Notes: generated by a model from the letters alone, not told the origin. Positions 28,244 to 36,939 are shown, counted from the first letter of the stretch. The stretch: DNA of 64,000 bases from Thioalkalivibrio sp. ALJ16 (GCF_000377345.1 NZ_KB898040.1:124001-188000); one strand, 5' to 3'. A program made the numbers and translations.

Positions 28244-28810
28244 ATGAGTCATGAGCAGCCGGGCCTCGCGCCCCGATTCCAGCGCATCATCCCGCAGGAC
28301 GACGACCGCGAACGGCGGGTCTGCGACCACTGTGGTTTCATCGACTACGAAAACCCGCGGATCATCGTCGGGAGCGTGGCCATCCGCGACGGACGCGTGC
28401 TGCTCTGCCGCCGGGCGATTGAGCCCCGCAAGGGATACTGGACCCTTCCGGCGGGCTTCATGGAAAAGAGGGAAAGCCCGGCCGAAGGCGCCTGCCGCGA
28501 GGCCTGGGAAGAGGCGCGTGCAAAGCTCGAGATCGACCAGCTGCTCGGTGTCTACAGCGTGCCGCATATCGGTCATGTGCAGCTGATTTATCGGGCGCGC
28601 CTGCTGGATGATCCGATTGCCCCGGGCCCGGAATCGGAGGAAGTAGGGCTGTTCGAGTTCGACCGGCTGCCGTCGACACTGGCCTTTCCCTCCGTTTCCT
28701 GGGCGCTGCAGCACTACCTCGAGACACAGGACCAGACCGACTTTGCCCCGCGTTCGGCACCGCTGAGCGGCCTTGGCCCCGACACCAGCGGAGGGGTGGT
28801 GGGGCTCTGA
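28244..28810 (+). CDS. Nudix hydrolase with reduced zinc ribbon
   Basis: A 188-residue Nudix protein (NUDIX plus N-terminal zinc-ribbon group). The N-terminal RRVCDHCGFIDYENPRIIVG is typical of that group, but the first CxxC pair usually found about 20 residues earlier is absent; translation upstream of the ATG shows no cysteines. The Nudix box is at about 74-96 (GFMEKRESPAEGACREAWEE), followed by ARA where xGU is usual, so the conserved glycine is replaced by Arg. The substrate is unknown; related proteins hydrolyse nucleotide diphosphate derivatives. The gene is divergent from hspQ and its stop is 10 bases from the convergent aldolase gene. Confidence 0.88.
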   Translation: MSHEQPGLAPRFQRIIPQDDDRERRVCDHCGFIDYENPRIIVGSVAIRDGRVLLCRRAIEPRKGYWTLPAGFMEKRESPAEGACREAWEEARAKLEIDQLLGVYSVPHIGHVQLIYRARLLDDPIAPGPESEEVGLFEFDRLPSTLAFPSVSWALQHYLETQDQTDFAPRSAPLSGLGPDTSGGVVGL

Positions 28811-28820
28811 CTCGAACGGA

Positions 28821-29486
28821 TCAGCTGCGCTCGCGCGGCCCGTAGTCGCGGAATTTTTCCAGCACGCGTTCCATCTCGGCATCGTCGAGCAGTCGCGGCC
28901 CTCCGATCTGCAGGCTCAGCACGTACTGCCGCGCCAGCAATTCGACCTCCTCGGCCAGCCACAGCGCGCGTTCCAGATTCGCGCCGGCGGCGATCATGCC
29001 GTGATTGGCCAGAAGACAGGCGGTGCGCCCGCGCAGCGCTTCCAGTGCGTGCCGCGAGAGCTCCTCCGTGCCGAAGGTCGCATACGGCGCGCAGCGAATG
29101 GAGTTCCCACCCGCCGCCGCCACCATGTAGTGCAGCGCGGGGATGTCCCGCCCCTGGATGGCCACAACACTCGCATACACCGAATGTACGTGGATCACTG
29201 CGGCCAGCTCCGGACGCTCCTGCAGGATGGCCCGGTGGAAATGCCACTCGCTGGAGGGGCGGCGGGACGCCTCCCAGCGCCCGTCGGCGTCGACAAACAC
29301 AAGATCTTCAGGACGCAGGGCCTCGTACGGTACGCCGGACGGCGTAATCAGCATCCCGTCGCCCAGGCGCACGCTCACATTGCCGGAGGTGCCCTGATTC
29401 AGACTACGGCGATTGGTCTCGAGCGCAGTGGTAATCAGGGCCTCGCGCAGTTCGTTTTCATTGGGGTCGGCGGGGGCAGGGGGCAT
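28821..29486 (-). CDS. FucA-type class II aldolase
   Basis: A 221-residue zinc-dependent class II aldolase of the L-fuculose-phosphate aldolase family. Catalytic and zinc residues are all present: Glu80 in RPSSEWHFHRA, His99 and His101 in VIHVHSVYAS, and His162 in LLANHGMIAAGANLERALWL. GGNSIRCAPYATFGTEELS is almost word for word the FucA motif. No fucose genes are nearby. Enzymes of this family (Ald2) also cleave methylthioribulose-1-phosphate to DHAP and methylthioacetaldehyde in the DHAP shunt, and mtnA and an MtnP-family gene occur in this window. The start is uncertain; ATG at 29516 is an alternative, and neither has a good ribosome site. Confidence 0.85.
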   Translation of the reverse strand: MPPAPADPNENELREALITTALETNRRSLNQGTSGNVSVRLGDGMLITPSGVPYEALRPEDLVFVDADGRWEASRRPSSEWHFHRAILQERPELAAVIHVHSVYASVVAIQGRDIPALHYMVAAAGGNSIRCAPYATFGTEELSRHALEALRGRTACLLANHGMIAAGANLERALWLAEEVELLARQYVLSLQIGGPRLLDDAEMERVLEKFRDYGPRERS

Positions 29487-29685
29487 GAACGGTTTCGCTT
29501 CTGAGGGAGACCACATTGTAGCAGCGGGAACACCGCGCATTTTACGTGGTCAATTGGCCGAGACGCGTGCCTGGACGGCGCGGATATGCTGCAATCGTCC
29601 CCGAGGCCGAGTCCTTGCTCCGTCGCCCGATCCGCAACCCAGCGGCCCCGGGTGCATCGGTTTGTTGAAATAGGGAGGAATTACC

Positions 29686-30153
29686 ATGAAGCGATCCGCA
29701 CGTCTTTTTACCGCCGCCTCCGTCGCGGCAGCACTTACGCTGGGTCTGGCTGCCACCAGCTCGGTACAGGCCTTCGACGAGCACGAGGCGACGATCGACT
29801 ACCGCCAGGGTGTGATGCGTGCCATTGGGGGCAACATGGGTTCGGTCGCGGCCATCGTGATCGACGGGGCCGACTTTGGCGATAACCTGAAGATCCATAC
29901 CCAGCAGCTGGTCGACCTGACCCGTGACATCCCGTCCCTGTTCCCGGAGGGTAGCGACTTCCCCGACACTGATGCCCGCGAGGAGATCTGGGACAACTGG
30001 GACCGTTACGTCGAGCTCGCCAACGACAGCCGGGATGCCGCAGAGGCCCTGCATGCCGCAGTCGAATCCGGGGACGAGTCCGAGTATCCGATCCGGTTCC
30101 GCAACCTGGGGCAGTCCTGCCAGGCCTGCCACGATGACTTCCGCCGCGACTGA
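29686..30153 (+). CDS. Cytochrome c'
   Basis: A 155-residue periplasmic haem protein. A signal peptide covers about residues 1-29 (cleavage near VQAFDE). The mature protein starts with a helix carrying YRQGVMRAIGGNMG, typical of cytochrome c', and has a single haem site CQACH (Cys145 to His149) close to the C-terminus, also typical. The family is a four-helix bundle that binds NO or other small ligands; a physiological role here is inference. GGGAGGAATT precedes the start. It overlaps the following diheme cytochrome gene by 20 bases, suggesting co-expression. Confidence 0.93.
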   Translation: MKRSARLFTAASVAAALTLGLAATSSVQAFDEHEATIDYRQGVMRAIGGNMGSVAAIVIDGADFGDNLKIHTQQLVDLTRDIPSLFPEGSDFPDTDAREEIWDNWDRYVELANDSRDAAEALHAAVESGDESEYPIRFRNLGQSCQACHDDFRRD

Positions 30154-31087
30154 ACCCGTGGCGGGGGTTCCCGTATCCAGACGGCGGGCAGCCTGGCTGC
30201 CCGCCGCCCTTTTGTTTGCCGGGCTGACGGCACTAACACCCGTCCAGGCCGAGATTGCAATTGGAGAGGTGGATCCCGCTGCCAGCGATGAGGAGCGGAT
30301 CGCGTACGGCGAGTACGTCTTGCGCGCCGGGGGCTGTGTCACCTGCCACACCGCGAAGGACGGCGAGTTTCTGGCCGGAGGGCGCGCGATCGAAAGTCCC
30401 TTCGGTGTGTTTTACGGGCCGAACATCACGCCGCACCCGGAGTACGGCATCGGCGACTGGTCGGAGGCCGACTTCAGGCGTGCCCTGCAGGAGGGCCGCA
30501 GCCCGGATGGCCACCACTATTACCCGGCGTTTCCGTATACCGCGTATACCAGGATGCGAGACGAGGACATCGAGGCGCTGTGGGCCTACCTGCAGTCCAA
30601 GGTCGAGCCCGTGGCCGAGGAAAACCGATCCCACGAACTCGACTGGTTCGCCCGTTTTCGTCCGGCGTTGATTGGCTGGAAGTGGCTGCATTTCCAGCCC
30701 GGGCGCTTTGAACCGGACCCGGACCAGTCGGAACAGTGGAATCGTGGCGCCTATCTGACCCTGGCCCTGGGGCATTGCATGGAATGCCACAGCCCGAGAA
30801 CCCGTACCGGTGGTCTGGAGCTGGGCCGGCTCGGGGCGGGGTCACGGCTGCCGGATGGCGATGTCGCTCCAAACATCACGCCTGACCGCGATACCGGTAT
30901 CGGTCGCTGGGGCGAACGCCACATCGCCCGCTACCTGGAGATGGGCATCACCCGGGATGGGGATTTCGCCGGGGGCAGCATGGCCGACGTGATTGATCAC
31001 GGGACATCCCACCTGACGTCCGAGGATCGCCGGGCCATTGCCGTCTATCTGCGCGCGCTGGATCCGATCGAGTACGAACCGGAGTAG
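30134..31087 (+). CDS. Diheme cytochrome c
   Basis: A protein of about 317 residues with a signal segment RRRAAWLPAALLFAGLTA, then two cytochrome c domains with CVTCH and CMECH. The phrases YGEYVLRAGGCVTCHTAKDG, FYGPNITPHPEYGIGDW and HYYPAFPYTAYTRM resemble cytochrome subunits of membrane alcohol and gluconate dehydrogenases, which carry three haems; here only two are present and no dehydrogenase gene is adjacent. The ATG at 30134 lies inside the cytochrome c' gene; a GTG at 30158 is an alternative that would avoid the overlap. It is probably an electron carrier between a periplasmic donor and the respiratory chain. Confidence 0.85.
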   Translation: MTSAATEPVAGVPVSRRRAAWLPAALLFAGLTALTPVQAEIAIGEVDPAASDEERIAYGEYVLRAGGCVTCHTAKDGEFLAGGRAIESPFGVFYGPNITPHPEYGIGDWSEADFRRALQEGRSPDGHHYYPAFPYTAYTRMRDEDIEALWAYLQSKVEPVAEENRSHELDWFARFRPALIGWKWLHFQPGRFEPDPDQSEQWNRGAYLTLALGHCMECHSPRTRTGGLELGRLGAGSRLPDGDVAPNITPDRDTGIGRWGERHIARYLEMGITRDGDFAGGSMADVIDHGTSHLTSEDRRAIAVYLRALDPIEYEPE

Positions 31088-31113
31088 GGCAAACCCGCGG
31101 GTGGCCCGCAACG

Positions 31114-31147
31114 AAAAAAGGCCAGGTCATCTCGACCTGGCCTTTTT
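31114..31147. terminator. Bidirectional intrinsic terminator
   Basis: A perfect nine-base stem (GGCCAGGTC / GACCTGGCC) with loop ATCTC is flanked by AAAAAA on one side and TTTTT on the other, so it works for both the diheme cytochrome gene (+) and tRNA-Asn (-). Confidence 0.9.
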
Positions 31148-31154
31148 CTGTATC

Positions 31155-31230
31155 TGGCTCCCCGGGACGGGCTCGAACCGCCGACCTAGTGATTAACAGT
31201 CACCCGCTCTACCGACTGAGCTACCGGGGA
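31155..31230 (-). tRNA. tRNA-Asn (GTT)
   Basis: A 76-base cloverleaf including the encoded 3' CCA. The acceptor stem is TCCCCGG with CCGGGGA, the D arm is GCTCAGTCGGTAGAGC, the anticodon GTT is at 31195-31197 within CTGTTAA, and the T arm is GGTTCGAGCC. All stems pair. Confidence 0.97.
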
Positions 31231-31303
31231 ATTGGGCGCAGATCGTAATCGGGCGGGGCGGAGGCGTCAAGGAAAATCTGCCTCCGGTATCGCCCATACC
31301 GCT

Positions 31304-32494
31304 TTAGCGATGGGTTTCGGCGAATTGGCGCAGCCGCTCCAGGGCCTTGTCGAGCATGTCCATGCTGGTGGCGAAGGACACCCGCACATGCCCGGGGGCG
31401 CCAAAGGCACTGCCCGGCACCAGGGCGACCCCGACCTCGTCCAGCAGCTGCTTGGTCAGCGCCACGTCGGTGTCGATGTCCGCAGCCGCCATCAGACCGG
31501 TCACCCGCGGGAAGCAGTAGAAGGTCCCATCCGGCATCAGGCATTCGATGCCGTCGATCGCATTCAGGCCGTCGACGACATGGCGCGCGCGTTCGGCAAA
31601 GGCCGAGCACATTGCGATTACGCAGCCCTGGTCGCCATCCAGCGCGGCCTGGGCCCCGACCTGGGCGATCGAGGTCGGGTTGGAGGTGCTCTGCGACTGG
31701 ATCTTCTTCATCGCGGCGATCAGGTTCTTCGGACCCCCGGCATAGCCGATCCGCCAGCCGGTCATCGCGTAGGCCTTGGATACGCCATTGAGCACCACGG
31801 TGCGCTCGAGCAAATCCGGCGCGACGTTTACGATGTTCACGAACGGGGTGGAGCCGAAGCGGATGTGTTCGTACATGTCGTCAGTGGCGATCACCAGGCG
31901 TGGATGCTGGCGCAGCACCTCGGCCAGCGCCTTCAGTTCGTCCGCGGAGTAGGCCGCGCCGGTCGGATTGGACGGGCTGTTCAGGAACACCAGGCGGGTG
32001 TTCGGGGTGATGGCCGCCGCCAGTTGCTCCGCGGTAATACGGAACCCCGCCTCCTGGGTGGCGCTGACGATCACCGGTCGCGCGCCCGCGAGCAGGGCGA
32101 TGTCGGGGTAGGAGACCCAGTAGGGTGCCGGGATCACGACCTCGTCACCCGGGTTCAGCAGGGCCTGGCAGAGGTTGAAGATGCTCTGCTTGCCGCCGGA
32201 GGACACCAGGATCTGGTCACGTTCGAACGAAAGCCGGTTATCGCGATCGAACTTGCGGATGATCGCGTCCTTCAGCGCCGTCGTGCCGTCCACGGCAGTG
32301 TACTTGGTATCCCCGCGGGCAAGCGCGTCCACCGCGGCCTGCTTGATATGCTCGGGTGTATCAAAGTCGGGCTCGCCGGCACCCAGGCCGACGATATCGC
32401 GGCCCTCGGCGCGCAGCTGCGCAGCCAGCGCGCTGACGGCCAGTGTGGGGGAGGGCTGGATGCGCTGAACGCGATCGGAGAGCTCGATATCCAA
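31304..32494 (-). CDS. Aspartate aminotransferase, subgroup Ib
   Basis: A 396-residue PLP aminotransferase of the I-beta/Ib type (Thermus/Rhizobium style). It begins DIELSDRVQRIQPSPTLAVS, with GLGAGEPDFDTPEHI, SSGGKQSIFNLCQALL, NSPSNPTGAAYS and the PLP lysine in VLNGVSKAYAMTGWRIGYAG; the substrate arginine lies in HVRVSFATSMDML. The start is taken as TTG at 32494, preceded by AAGAGG; a GTG at 32533 gives 13 more residues and is the alternative. It supplies aspartate from oxaloacetate and glutamate, and may also use prephenate as some Ib enzymes do. It is divergent from uvrB. Confidence 0.92.
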   Translation of the reverse strand: MDIELSDRVQRIQPSPTLAVSALAAQLRAEGRDIVGLGAGEPDFDTPEHIKQAAVDALARGDTKYTAVDGTTALKDAIIRKFDRDNRLSFERDQILVSSGGKQSIFNLCQALLNPGDEVVIPAPYWVSYPDIALLAGARPVIVSATQEAGFRITAEQLAAAITPNTRLVFLNSPSNPTGAAYSADELKALAEVLRQHPRLVIATDDMYEHIRFGSTPFVNIVNVAPDLLERTVVLNGVSKAYAMTGWRIGYAGGPKNLIAAMKKIQSQSTSNPTSIAQVGAQAALDGDQGCVIAMCSAFAERARHVVDGLNAIDGIECLMPDGTFYCFPRVTGLMAAADIDTDVALTKQLLDEVGVALVPGSAFGAPGHVRVSFATSMDMLDKALERLRQFAETHR

Positions 32495-32556
32495 GGCGGG
32501 GCCTCTTGCGGGTTGAATGCGTGGGGCCCGCACGCGAACGGGCCGAAAGGTTGCGA

Positions 32557-32562
32557 AATAAT
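32557..32562 (+). promoter_or_regulatory. Candidate -10 box for uvrB
   Basis: AATAAT, one mismatch from consensus, lies 27 bases before the uvrB GTG. No LexA-type CTGT-N8-ACAG site is visible in the 95-base divergent spacer. Confidence 0.35.
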
Positions 32563-32589
32563 ACTGAAATCAGGCGCGGAGGATAAGGC

Positions 32590-34623
32590 GTGCAGGCAGA
32601 TGAGGGCGAACAGTTCAAGGTCGTATCGCAGTATCAGCCCGCCGGCGACCAGCCGACGGCGATCCGCGCGCTGACGGATGGCATCGAGGCCGGTCTGGCT
32701 CACCAGGTCCTGCTCGGGGTGACCGGCTCCGGCAAGACCTTCACCATCGCCAACGTGATCGAGAAGCTGCAGCGACCCACGATCATCCTCGCCCCGAACA
32801 AGACCCTGGCCGCACAGCTGTACGGCGAGTTCAAGGAGTTCTTCCCGAACAACGCGGTGGAGTACTTCGTCTCCTACTACGACTACTACCAGCCGGAGGC
32901 CTACGTCCCGTCGTCGGACACCTACATCGAGAAGGACGCCTCCATCAACGACCACATCGAGCAGATGCGCCTGTCCGCGACGCGGGCCCTGCTGGAACGG
33001 CGCGACGCGATCATCGTCGCCTCGGTATCGGCCATCTACGGCCTGGGCGATCCGCGCAAGTACCTGTCCATGGTGCTGCACATTCAGCGCGGCGACCGCA
33101 TCGACCAGCGCGACCTGCTGCGCCGGCTGGCCGAGCTGCAGTACACCCGCAACGACGCCGAGCTGCGGCGCGCGACCTACCGGGTGCGCGGCGAGGTAAT
33201 CGACATCCACCCGGCCGAGTCCGAGATCGAGGCGGTGCGCATCGAGCTGTTCGACGACGAGGTGGAACGGCTGTCGTACTTCGATCCGCTGACCGGCGAG
33301 CAGCTACGCACCGTTCCGCGGCTGACCATCTACCCGAAGACCCACTACGTGACGCCCCGCGAGACCCTGCTGGGCGCGGTGGACCAGATCCGCGACGAGC
33401 TGAAGGAGCGCCTGGACTTCCTGCGCAAGGAAGACCGGCTGGTCGAGACCCAGCGCCTGGAGCAGCGCACGCTGTTCGACCTCGAGATGATCCTGGAGAT
33501 CGGCTACTGCAACGGCATCGAGAACTACTCGCGCTATCTGTCGGGCCGCGCCCCGGGCGAGCCGCCGCCGACCTTCTTCGACTACCTGCCGAAGGATGCG
33601 CTGCTGGTGATCGACGAATCGCATGTCACCGTCCCGCAGGTCGGCGGGATGTACAAGGGCGACCGCTCGCGCAAGGAGACGCTGGTGGAGTACGGCTTCC
33701 GTCTGCCATCGGCGCTGGACAACCGCCCGCTGCGCTTCGAGGAGTTCGAGGCCCTGCAGCCGCAGACCATCTACGTGTCCGCCACGCCCGGCGCCTACGA
33801 GCGCGAGCATGCCGGAGCGATCGTGGACCAGGTCGTCCGGCCCACCGGGCTGCTGGACCCGATCCTCGAGGTGCGCCCGGCCGGGAGCCAGGTCGACGAC
33901 TGCCTGTCCGAGGTGCGGGACCGGGTGGAGCGCGACGAGCGCGTGCTGATTACCACGCTGACCAAGCGCATGGCCGAGGACCTGACCGACTACCTGTCGG
34001 AACATGGCGTGCGCGTGCGCTACCTGCACTCCGACATCGACACCGTGGAGCGCATGGAGATCATCCGTGACCTGCGCCTGGGCGAGTTCGACGTGCTGGT
34101 GGGGATCAACCTGCTGCGCGAGGGCCTGGACATGCCCGAGGTTTCGCTGGTGGCGATCTTCGATGCCGACAAGGAGGGCTTCCTGCGTTCCGACCGCTCC
34201 CTGATCCAGACCATCGGCCGTGCCGCGCGCAACGTGAACGGCAAGGCGATCCTGTATGCCGACAAGGTCACCGGCTCGATGCAGCGGGCGATCGACGAGA
34301 CCGAACGCCGCCGCGCCAAGCAGATCGCCCACAACGAGGCGCACAGCATCACCCCGCAGGGCATCCGCAAGAATGTCGCGGATATCCTTGAGGCACGCCA
34401 TACGACCCCGGGTTCCGGCCGCCGTCGCGGGCAAAAGAAGGTAGCGGAGGAGGGAGCCGACTACATCGACGCCCCGGAAAATGCCGCCAGGGAGATCGAG
34501 CGGCTGGAGCAGGAGATGTTCCAGAAGGCGCGCGATCTGGAATTCGAGGAGGCTGCGCGGCTGCGCGACCGGATCGAGAAGCTGAAGGCGCTCGCCTTTC
34601 TGCCCGAAGCCTCGCTATCCTGA
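32590..34623 (+). CDS. uvrB: UvrABC excision nuclease subunit B
   Basis: A 677-residue damage-verifying helicase-like protein of nucleotide excision repair. Walker A is [13 protein letters not shown] (about 44-56), the beta-hairpin is [20 protein letters not shown], helicase motif II is [11 protein letters not shown], and motif VI is [16 protein letters not shown]. The C-terminal UVR motif that binds UvrC is present ([20 protein letters not shown]). The GTG start follows GGAGG by seven bases. mfd, which hands lesions to this system, is at the left end of the window. Confidence 0.98.
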   Translation: MQADEGEQFKVVSQYQPAGDQPTAIRALTDGIEAGLAHQVLLGVTGSGKTFTIANVIEKLQRPTIILAPNKTLAAQLYGEFKEFFPNNAVEYFVSYYDYYQPEAYVPSSDTYIEKDASINDHIEQMRLSATRALLERRDAIIVASVSAIYGLGDPRKYLSMVLHIQRGDRIDQRDLLRRLAELQYTRNDAELRRATYRVRGEVIDIHPAESEIEAVRIELFDDEVERLSYFDPLTGEQLRTVPRLTIYPKTHYVTPRETLLGAVDQIRDELKERLDFLRKEDRLVETQRLEQRTLFDLEMILEIGYCNGIENYSRYLSGRAPGEPPPTFFDYLPKDALLVIDESHVTVPQVGGMYKGDRSRKETLVEYGFRLPSALDNRPLRFEEFEALQPQTIYVSATPGAYEREHAGAIVDQVVRPTGLLDPILEVRPAGSQVDDCLSEVRDRVERDERVLITTLTKRMAEDLTDYLSEHGVRVRYLHSDIDTVERMEIIRDLRLGEFDVLVGINLLREGLDMPEVSLVAIFDADKEGFLRSDRSLIQTIGRAARNVNGKAILYADKVTGSMQRAIDETERRRAKQIAHNEAHSITPQGIRKNVADILEARHTTPGSGRRRGQKKVAEEGADYIDAPENAAREIERLEQEMFQKARDLEFEEAARLRDRIEKLKALAFLPEASLS

Positions 34624-34662
34624 AAGGATCGCTCGCAGGAGCCCTATTCAAGATCCGAACTC

Positions 34663-35718
34663 ATGCCCGAACCCATGGCTGCCCCCCCGGAACTGCCCCT
34701 TGGCCCCGTCATGCTCGACGTGAGCGGGCTCGAACTGACTGCCGAAGACCGCGAACGCCTGCGCCATCCCGCCACAGGTGGCGTCATTCTGTTCGCTCGC
34801 AATGCCGGCACGCCGGAACAGGTGCGGGCGCTGACCGACGCCATCCGGGCCGAACGTCCCGGCATCCTGATCGCCGTGGATCAGGAAGGCGGGCGGGTAC
34901 AGCGTCTGCGCGATGGCTTCACCCGTATCCCGCCAATGCGCGAGCTCGGACTGGTCGATGACTATGACCGCAACAAGGCCTGCGAACTGGCTCATGCGGT
35001 CGGCGAGCTGCTGGCGCTGGAGCTGCGCGCGGCGGGGATCGATTTCAGCTTTACCCCGGTGTTCGATCGCGATATCGAGGTCAGCGAGGTCATTGGCGAT
35101 CGCGCCTTTCACCATGACCCGGACGTGATTGCTCGGCTGGCCGGCGAGCTCATTCGCGGACTGGCGGCCGGCGGCATGGCCAGTGTCGGCAAGCATTTCC
35201 CCGGCCATGGGGCCATCGCCGCCGACTCCCACGTGGCACTGCCGGTGGATGATCGGCCTCTGGCCGAGATCGAGGCCGATGATCTCGCGGCCTTCCGGCC
35301 GGTGCTGGGCGATCTCGACGCCATCATGCCGGCACACGTGGTCTATCCGCAGGTCGACGACCGCCCGGCCGGTTTTTCGCGCATCTGGCTGCAGGACATC
35401 CTGCGTCGCGAGTTGCGTTTTCGTGGCGCGATCCTGAGTGACGACCTGGCCATGGTCGGCGCGGAGGCGCTGGGCACCCCGGCCCAGCGGGCCGCAGCCG
35501 CCCGGGCGGCCGGCTGCGATATGGTGTTGATCTGCAACCAGCCCGAGCAGGCCGACGTAATCCTCGAATCCTGTGCCGCGGACAGGCTGGACCCGGCGGC
35601 CCTGCGGCGCCTGCAGGCCCTGCGTGCACGGCCGGTGGAGCCCGCACCGCGGCGCCTGCAGGCCCTGCGCGCGCAGCTGCAACACTGGCTTGCGGCCAGT
35701 TCTGTCACCTCCGTATGA
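34663..35718 (+). CDS. nagZ: Beta-N-acetylhexosaminidase NagZ
   Basis: A 351-residue GH3 glycosidase that removes N-acetylglucosamine from anhydro-muropeptides in peptidoglycan recycling. Conserved features are GPVMLDVSGLELTAEDRERL, AVDQEGGRVQRLRDGFTRIP, the KHFPGHG motif with the catalytic His nearby, and GAILSDDLAMVGAEALG with the nucleophile Asp. No signal peptide, so cytoplasmic. The C-terminal tail has a 15-residue period repeat (RRLQALRA twice), caused by a 20-base direct repeat. Confidence 0.94.
   Translation: MPEPMAAPPELPLGPVMLDVSGLELTAEDRERLRHPATGGVILFARNAGTPEQVRALTDAIRAERPGILIAVDQEGGRVQRLRDGFTRIPPMRELGLVDDYDRNKACELAHAVGELLALELRAAGIDFSFTPVFDRDIEVSEVIGDRAFHHDPDVIARLAGELIRGLAAGGMASVGKHFPGHGAIAADSHVALPVDDRPLAEIEADDLAAFRPVLGDLDAIMPAHVVYPQVDDRPAGFSRIWLQDILRRELRFRGAILSDDLAMVGAEALGTPAQRAAAARAAGCDMVLICNQPEQADVILESCAADRLDPAALRRLQALRARPVEPAPRRLQALRAQLQHWLAASSVTSV
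35605..35669 (+). repeat. 20-base direct repeat in the nagZ tail
   Basis: CGGCGCCTGCAGGCCCTGCG occurs at 35605-35624 and again at 35650-35669. The 45-base spacing is in frame and duplicates RRLQALRA in the protein. Confidence 0.85.
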
Positions 35719-35761
35719 AGGCCTCCGCGCATGCCGCACGCGGGCCGCGGGGCGCCCGGCA

Positions 35762-35791
35762 TTGGCGCCCGCTCGCTCGCGCGCCTATAAT
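35762..35791 (+). promoter_or_regulatory. Sigma-70-type promoter for the DsrE-like gene
   Basis: TTGGCG (four of six) and a perfect TATAAT are separated by 18 bases. The predicted start would leave a leader of about 60 bases with GGAG before the ATG at 35858. This is the best promoter in the window. Confidence 0.75.
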
Positions 35792-35857
35792 GCGCCACCG
35801 GTTAGCACCTGAGCCAATGGTTATATTCACACTCACCACTTAAGCTGGAGATTAAAA

Positions 35858-36226
35858 ATGGCCGACAAGCTCCTGATCGTCATGGTCAACACCGACCCGA
35901 GCAGCCCGTCCGAACTGGGTGCCCCGTTCTTCCAGGCCACCGTGGCCGCCGCGATGGAATACGACGTTGAGGTCATCATGACCGGTCGTGCCGGTGAGCT
36001 GGCCAAGAAGGGCGTGGCCGAAAACCTGTTCGTGCAGGAAGGCTCCAGCAAGAGCGTCTATGACTTCATGAAGGACGCCCACGAAGCCGGCGTCGTGATG
36101 AAGGTCTGCACCCCGACCCTGGATCTGTGGGGCAACGACCTGATTCCGGAGATCGAAGAAACCGTGGGCGGCGCCTACGTGATCTCCGAAGCCATGGACG
36201 ACGACACCGTGACCTTCACCTACTAA
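35858..36226 (+). CDS. DsrE/DsrF-like small protein
   Basis: A 122-residue protein of the DsrE/TusD-like fold: DKLLIVMVNTDPSSPSELGA at the start, AMEYDVEVIMTGRAGELAKK, and the single cysteine Cys84 in VVMKVCTPTLDLWGND, placed like the persulfide-carrying cysteine of DsrE. No transmembrane segment or signal peptide. It is monocistronic, with a strong promoter and a strong terminator. Family members carry or transfer sulfur in sulfur oxidisers, but the dsrEFH partners are not nearby, so the role here is open. Codon choice looks like that of a highly expressed gene. Confidence 0.8.
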   Translation: MADKLLIVMVNTDPSSPSELGAPFFQATVAAAMEYDVEVIMTGRAGELAKKGVAENLFVQEGSSKSVYDFMKDAHEAGVVMKVCTPTLDLWGNDLIPEIEETVGGAYVISEAMDDDTVTFTY

Positions 36227-36247
36227 GGTCTCCACGCGTCGTTTGCC

Positions 36248-36281
36248 AGCCGGCCGGCCCATGTGCCGGCCGGTTGCGTTT
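36248..36281 (+). terminator. Intrinsic terminator after the DsrE-like gene
   Basis: CCGGCCGGC and GCCGGCCGG form a perfect nine-base stem with a six-base loop, extended by G-T and A-T pairs, followed by TTGCGTTTGT. It begins 21 bases after the stop. Confidence 0.75.
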
Positions 36282-36360
36282 GTGGGGGGCGGAACCGGGC
36301 GCCTTGCGCACTTCCGGCCGCTCCCACATGATTTCTCGCATCCCCATTTCAGGATCGACC

Positions 36361-36912
36361 ATGAGCCCCGAACAGGCCCGAGCCACGCTGCGCGATGCGG
36401 ACTGCCTTTTCAGTCGGGATGCCGTCGAGACGGCGATTGACCGGCTGGCAGAGCGCACCGCTGCGGAGCTGAAAGACCGCAATCCGTTGGTGCTCGGTGT
36501 AATGAACGGGGGTGTGGTACTGATGGGCGGGTTGCTGACCCGCTGGTCCTTCCCGATGCAGGTGGATTACCTGCACGCCACGCGCTACCGCGGCGGTACC
36601 CGTGGCGGCGAGCAGTTGCACTGGCTCGCACGGCCTCAGACACCACTGACGGGCCGCACCGTGGTGATCGTGGACGACATCCTCGATGGGGGCATCACGC
36701 TCGACGGGATTCATACCTTCTGCCGCGAGCAGGGCGCGGAACAGGTGTATTCCATCGTCCTGGTCGAGAAGGACAACCCGCAGCGCGACCCGGCGATCAC
36801 GGTGGACTTTGCCGCCCTGGAGGTCCCGGACCGCTATGTGTTCGGCTATGGCATGGACTACCAGGACTACCTCCGCAACGCGCCCGGCATCTTTGCCGTC
36901 GCGGGCCACTGA
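36361..36912 (+). CDS. Hypoxanthine-guanine type phosphoribosyltransferase
   Basis: A 183-residue type I phosphoribosyltransferase. The PRPP motif is VVIVDDILDGGITL (about 102-115), the PPi loop is LGVMNGGVVLMGGL and the base-binding end is PDRYVFGYGMDYQDYLRN, the layout of hypoxanthine-guanine enzymes. The start at 36361 has AGGATCG upstream; ATG at 36328 is an alternative without a ribosome site. It lies 27 bases before the MtnP-family gene, whose predicted product is a free purine base, so the pair probably salvages that base to IMP (or GMP). Confidence 0.87.
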   Translation: MSPEQARATLRDADCLFSRDAVETAIDRLAERTAAELKDRNPLVLGVMNGGVVLMGGLLTRWSFPMQVDYLHATRYRGGTRGGEQLHWLARPQTPLTGRTVVIVDDILDGGITLDGIHTFCREQGAEQVYSIVLVEKDNPQRDPAITVDFAALEVPDRYVFGYGMDYQDYLRNAPGIFAVAGH

Positions 36913-36939
36913 TCCAGCGGACCCTTGAGGGATTTCGAT

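Noticed and set aside
32495-32589. Possible LexA box before uvrB
   Set aside because: No CTGT-N8-ACAG match is present in the divergent spacer.
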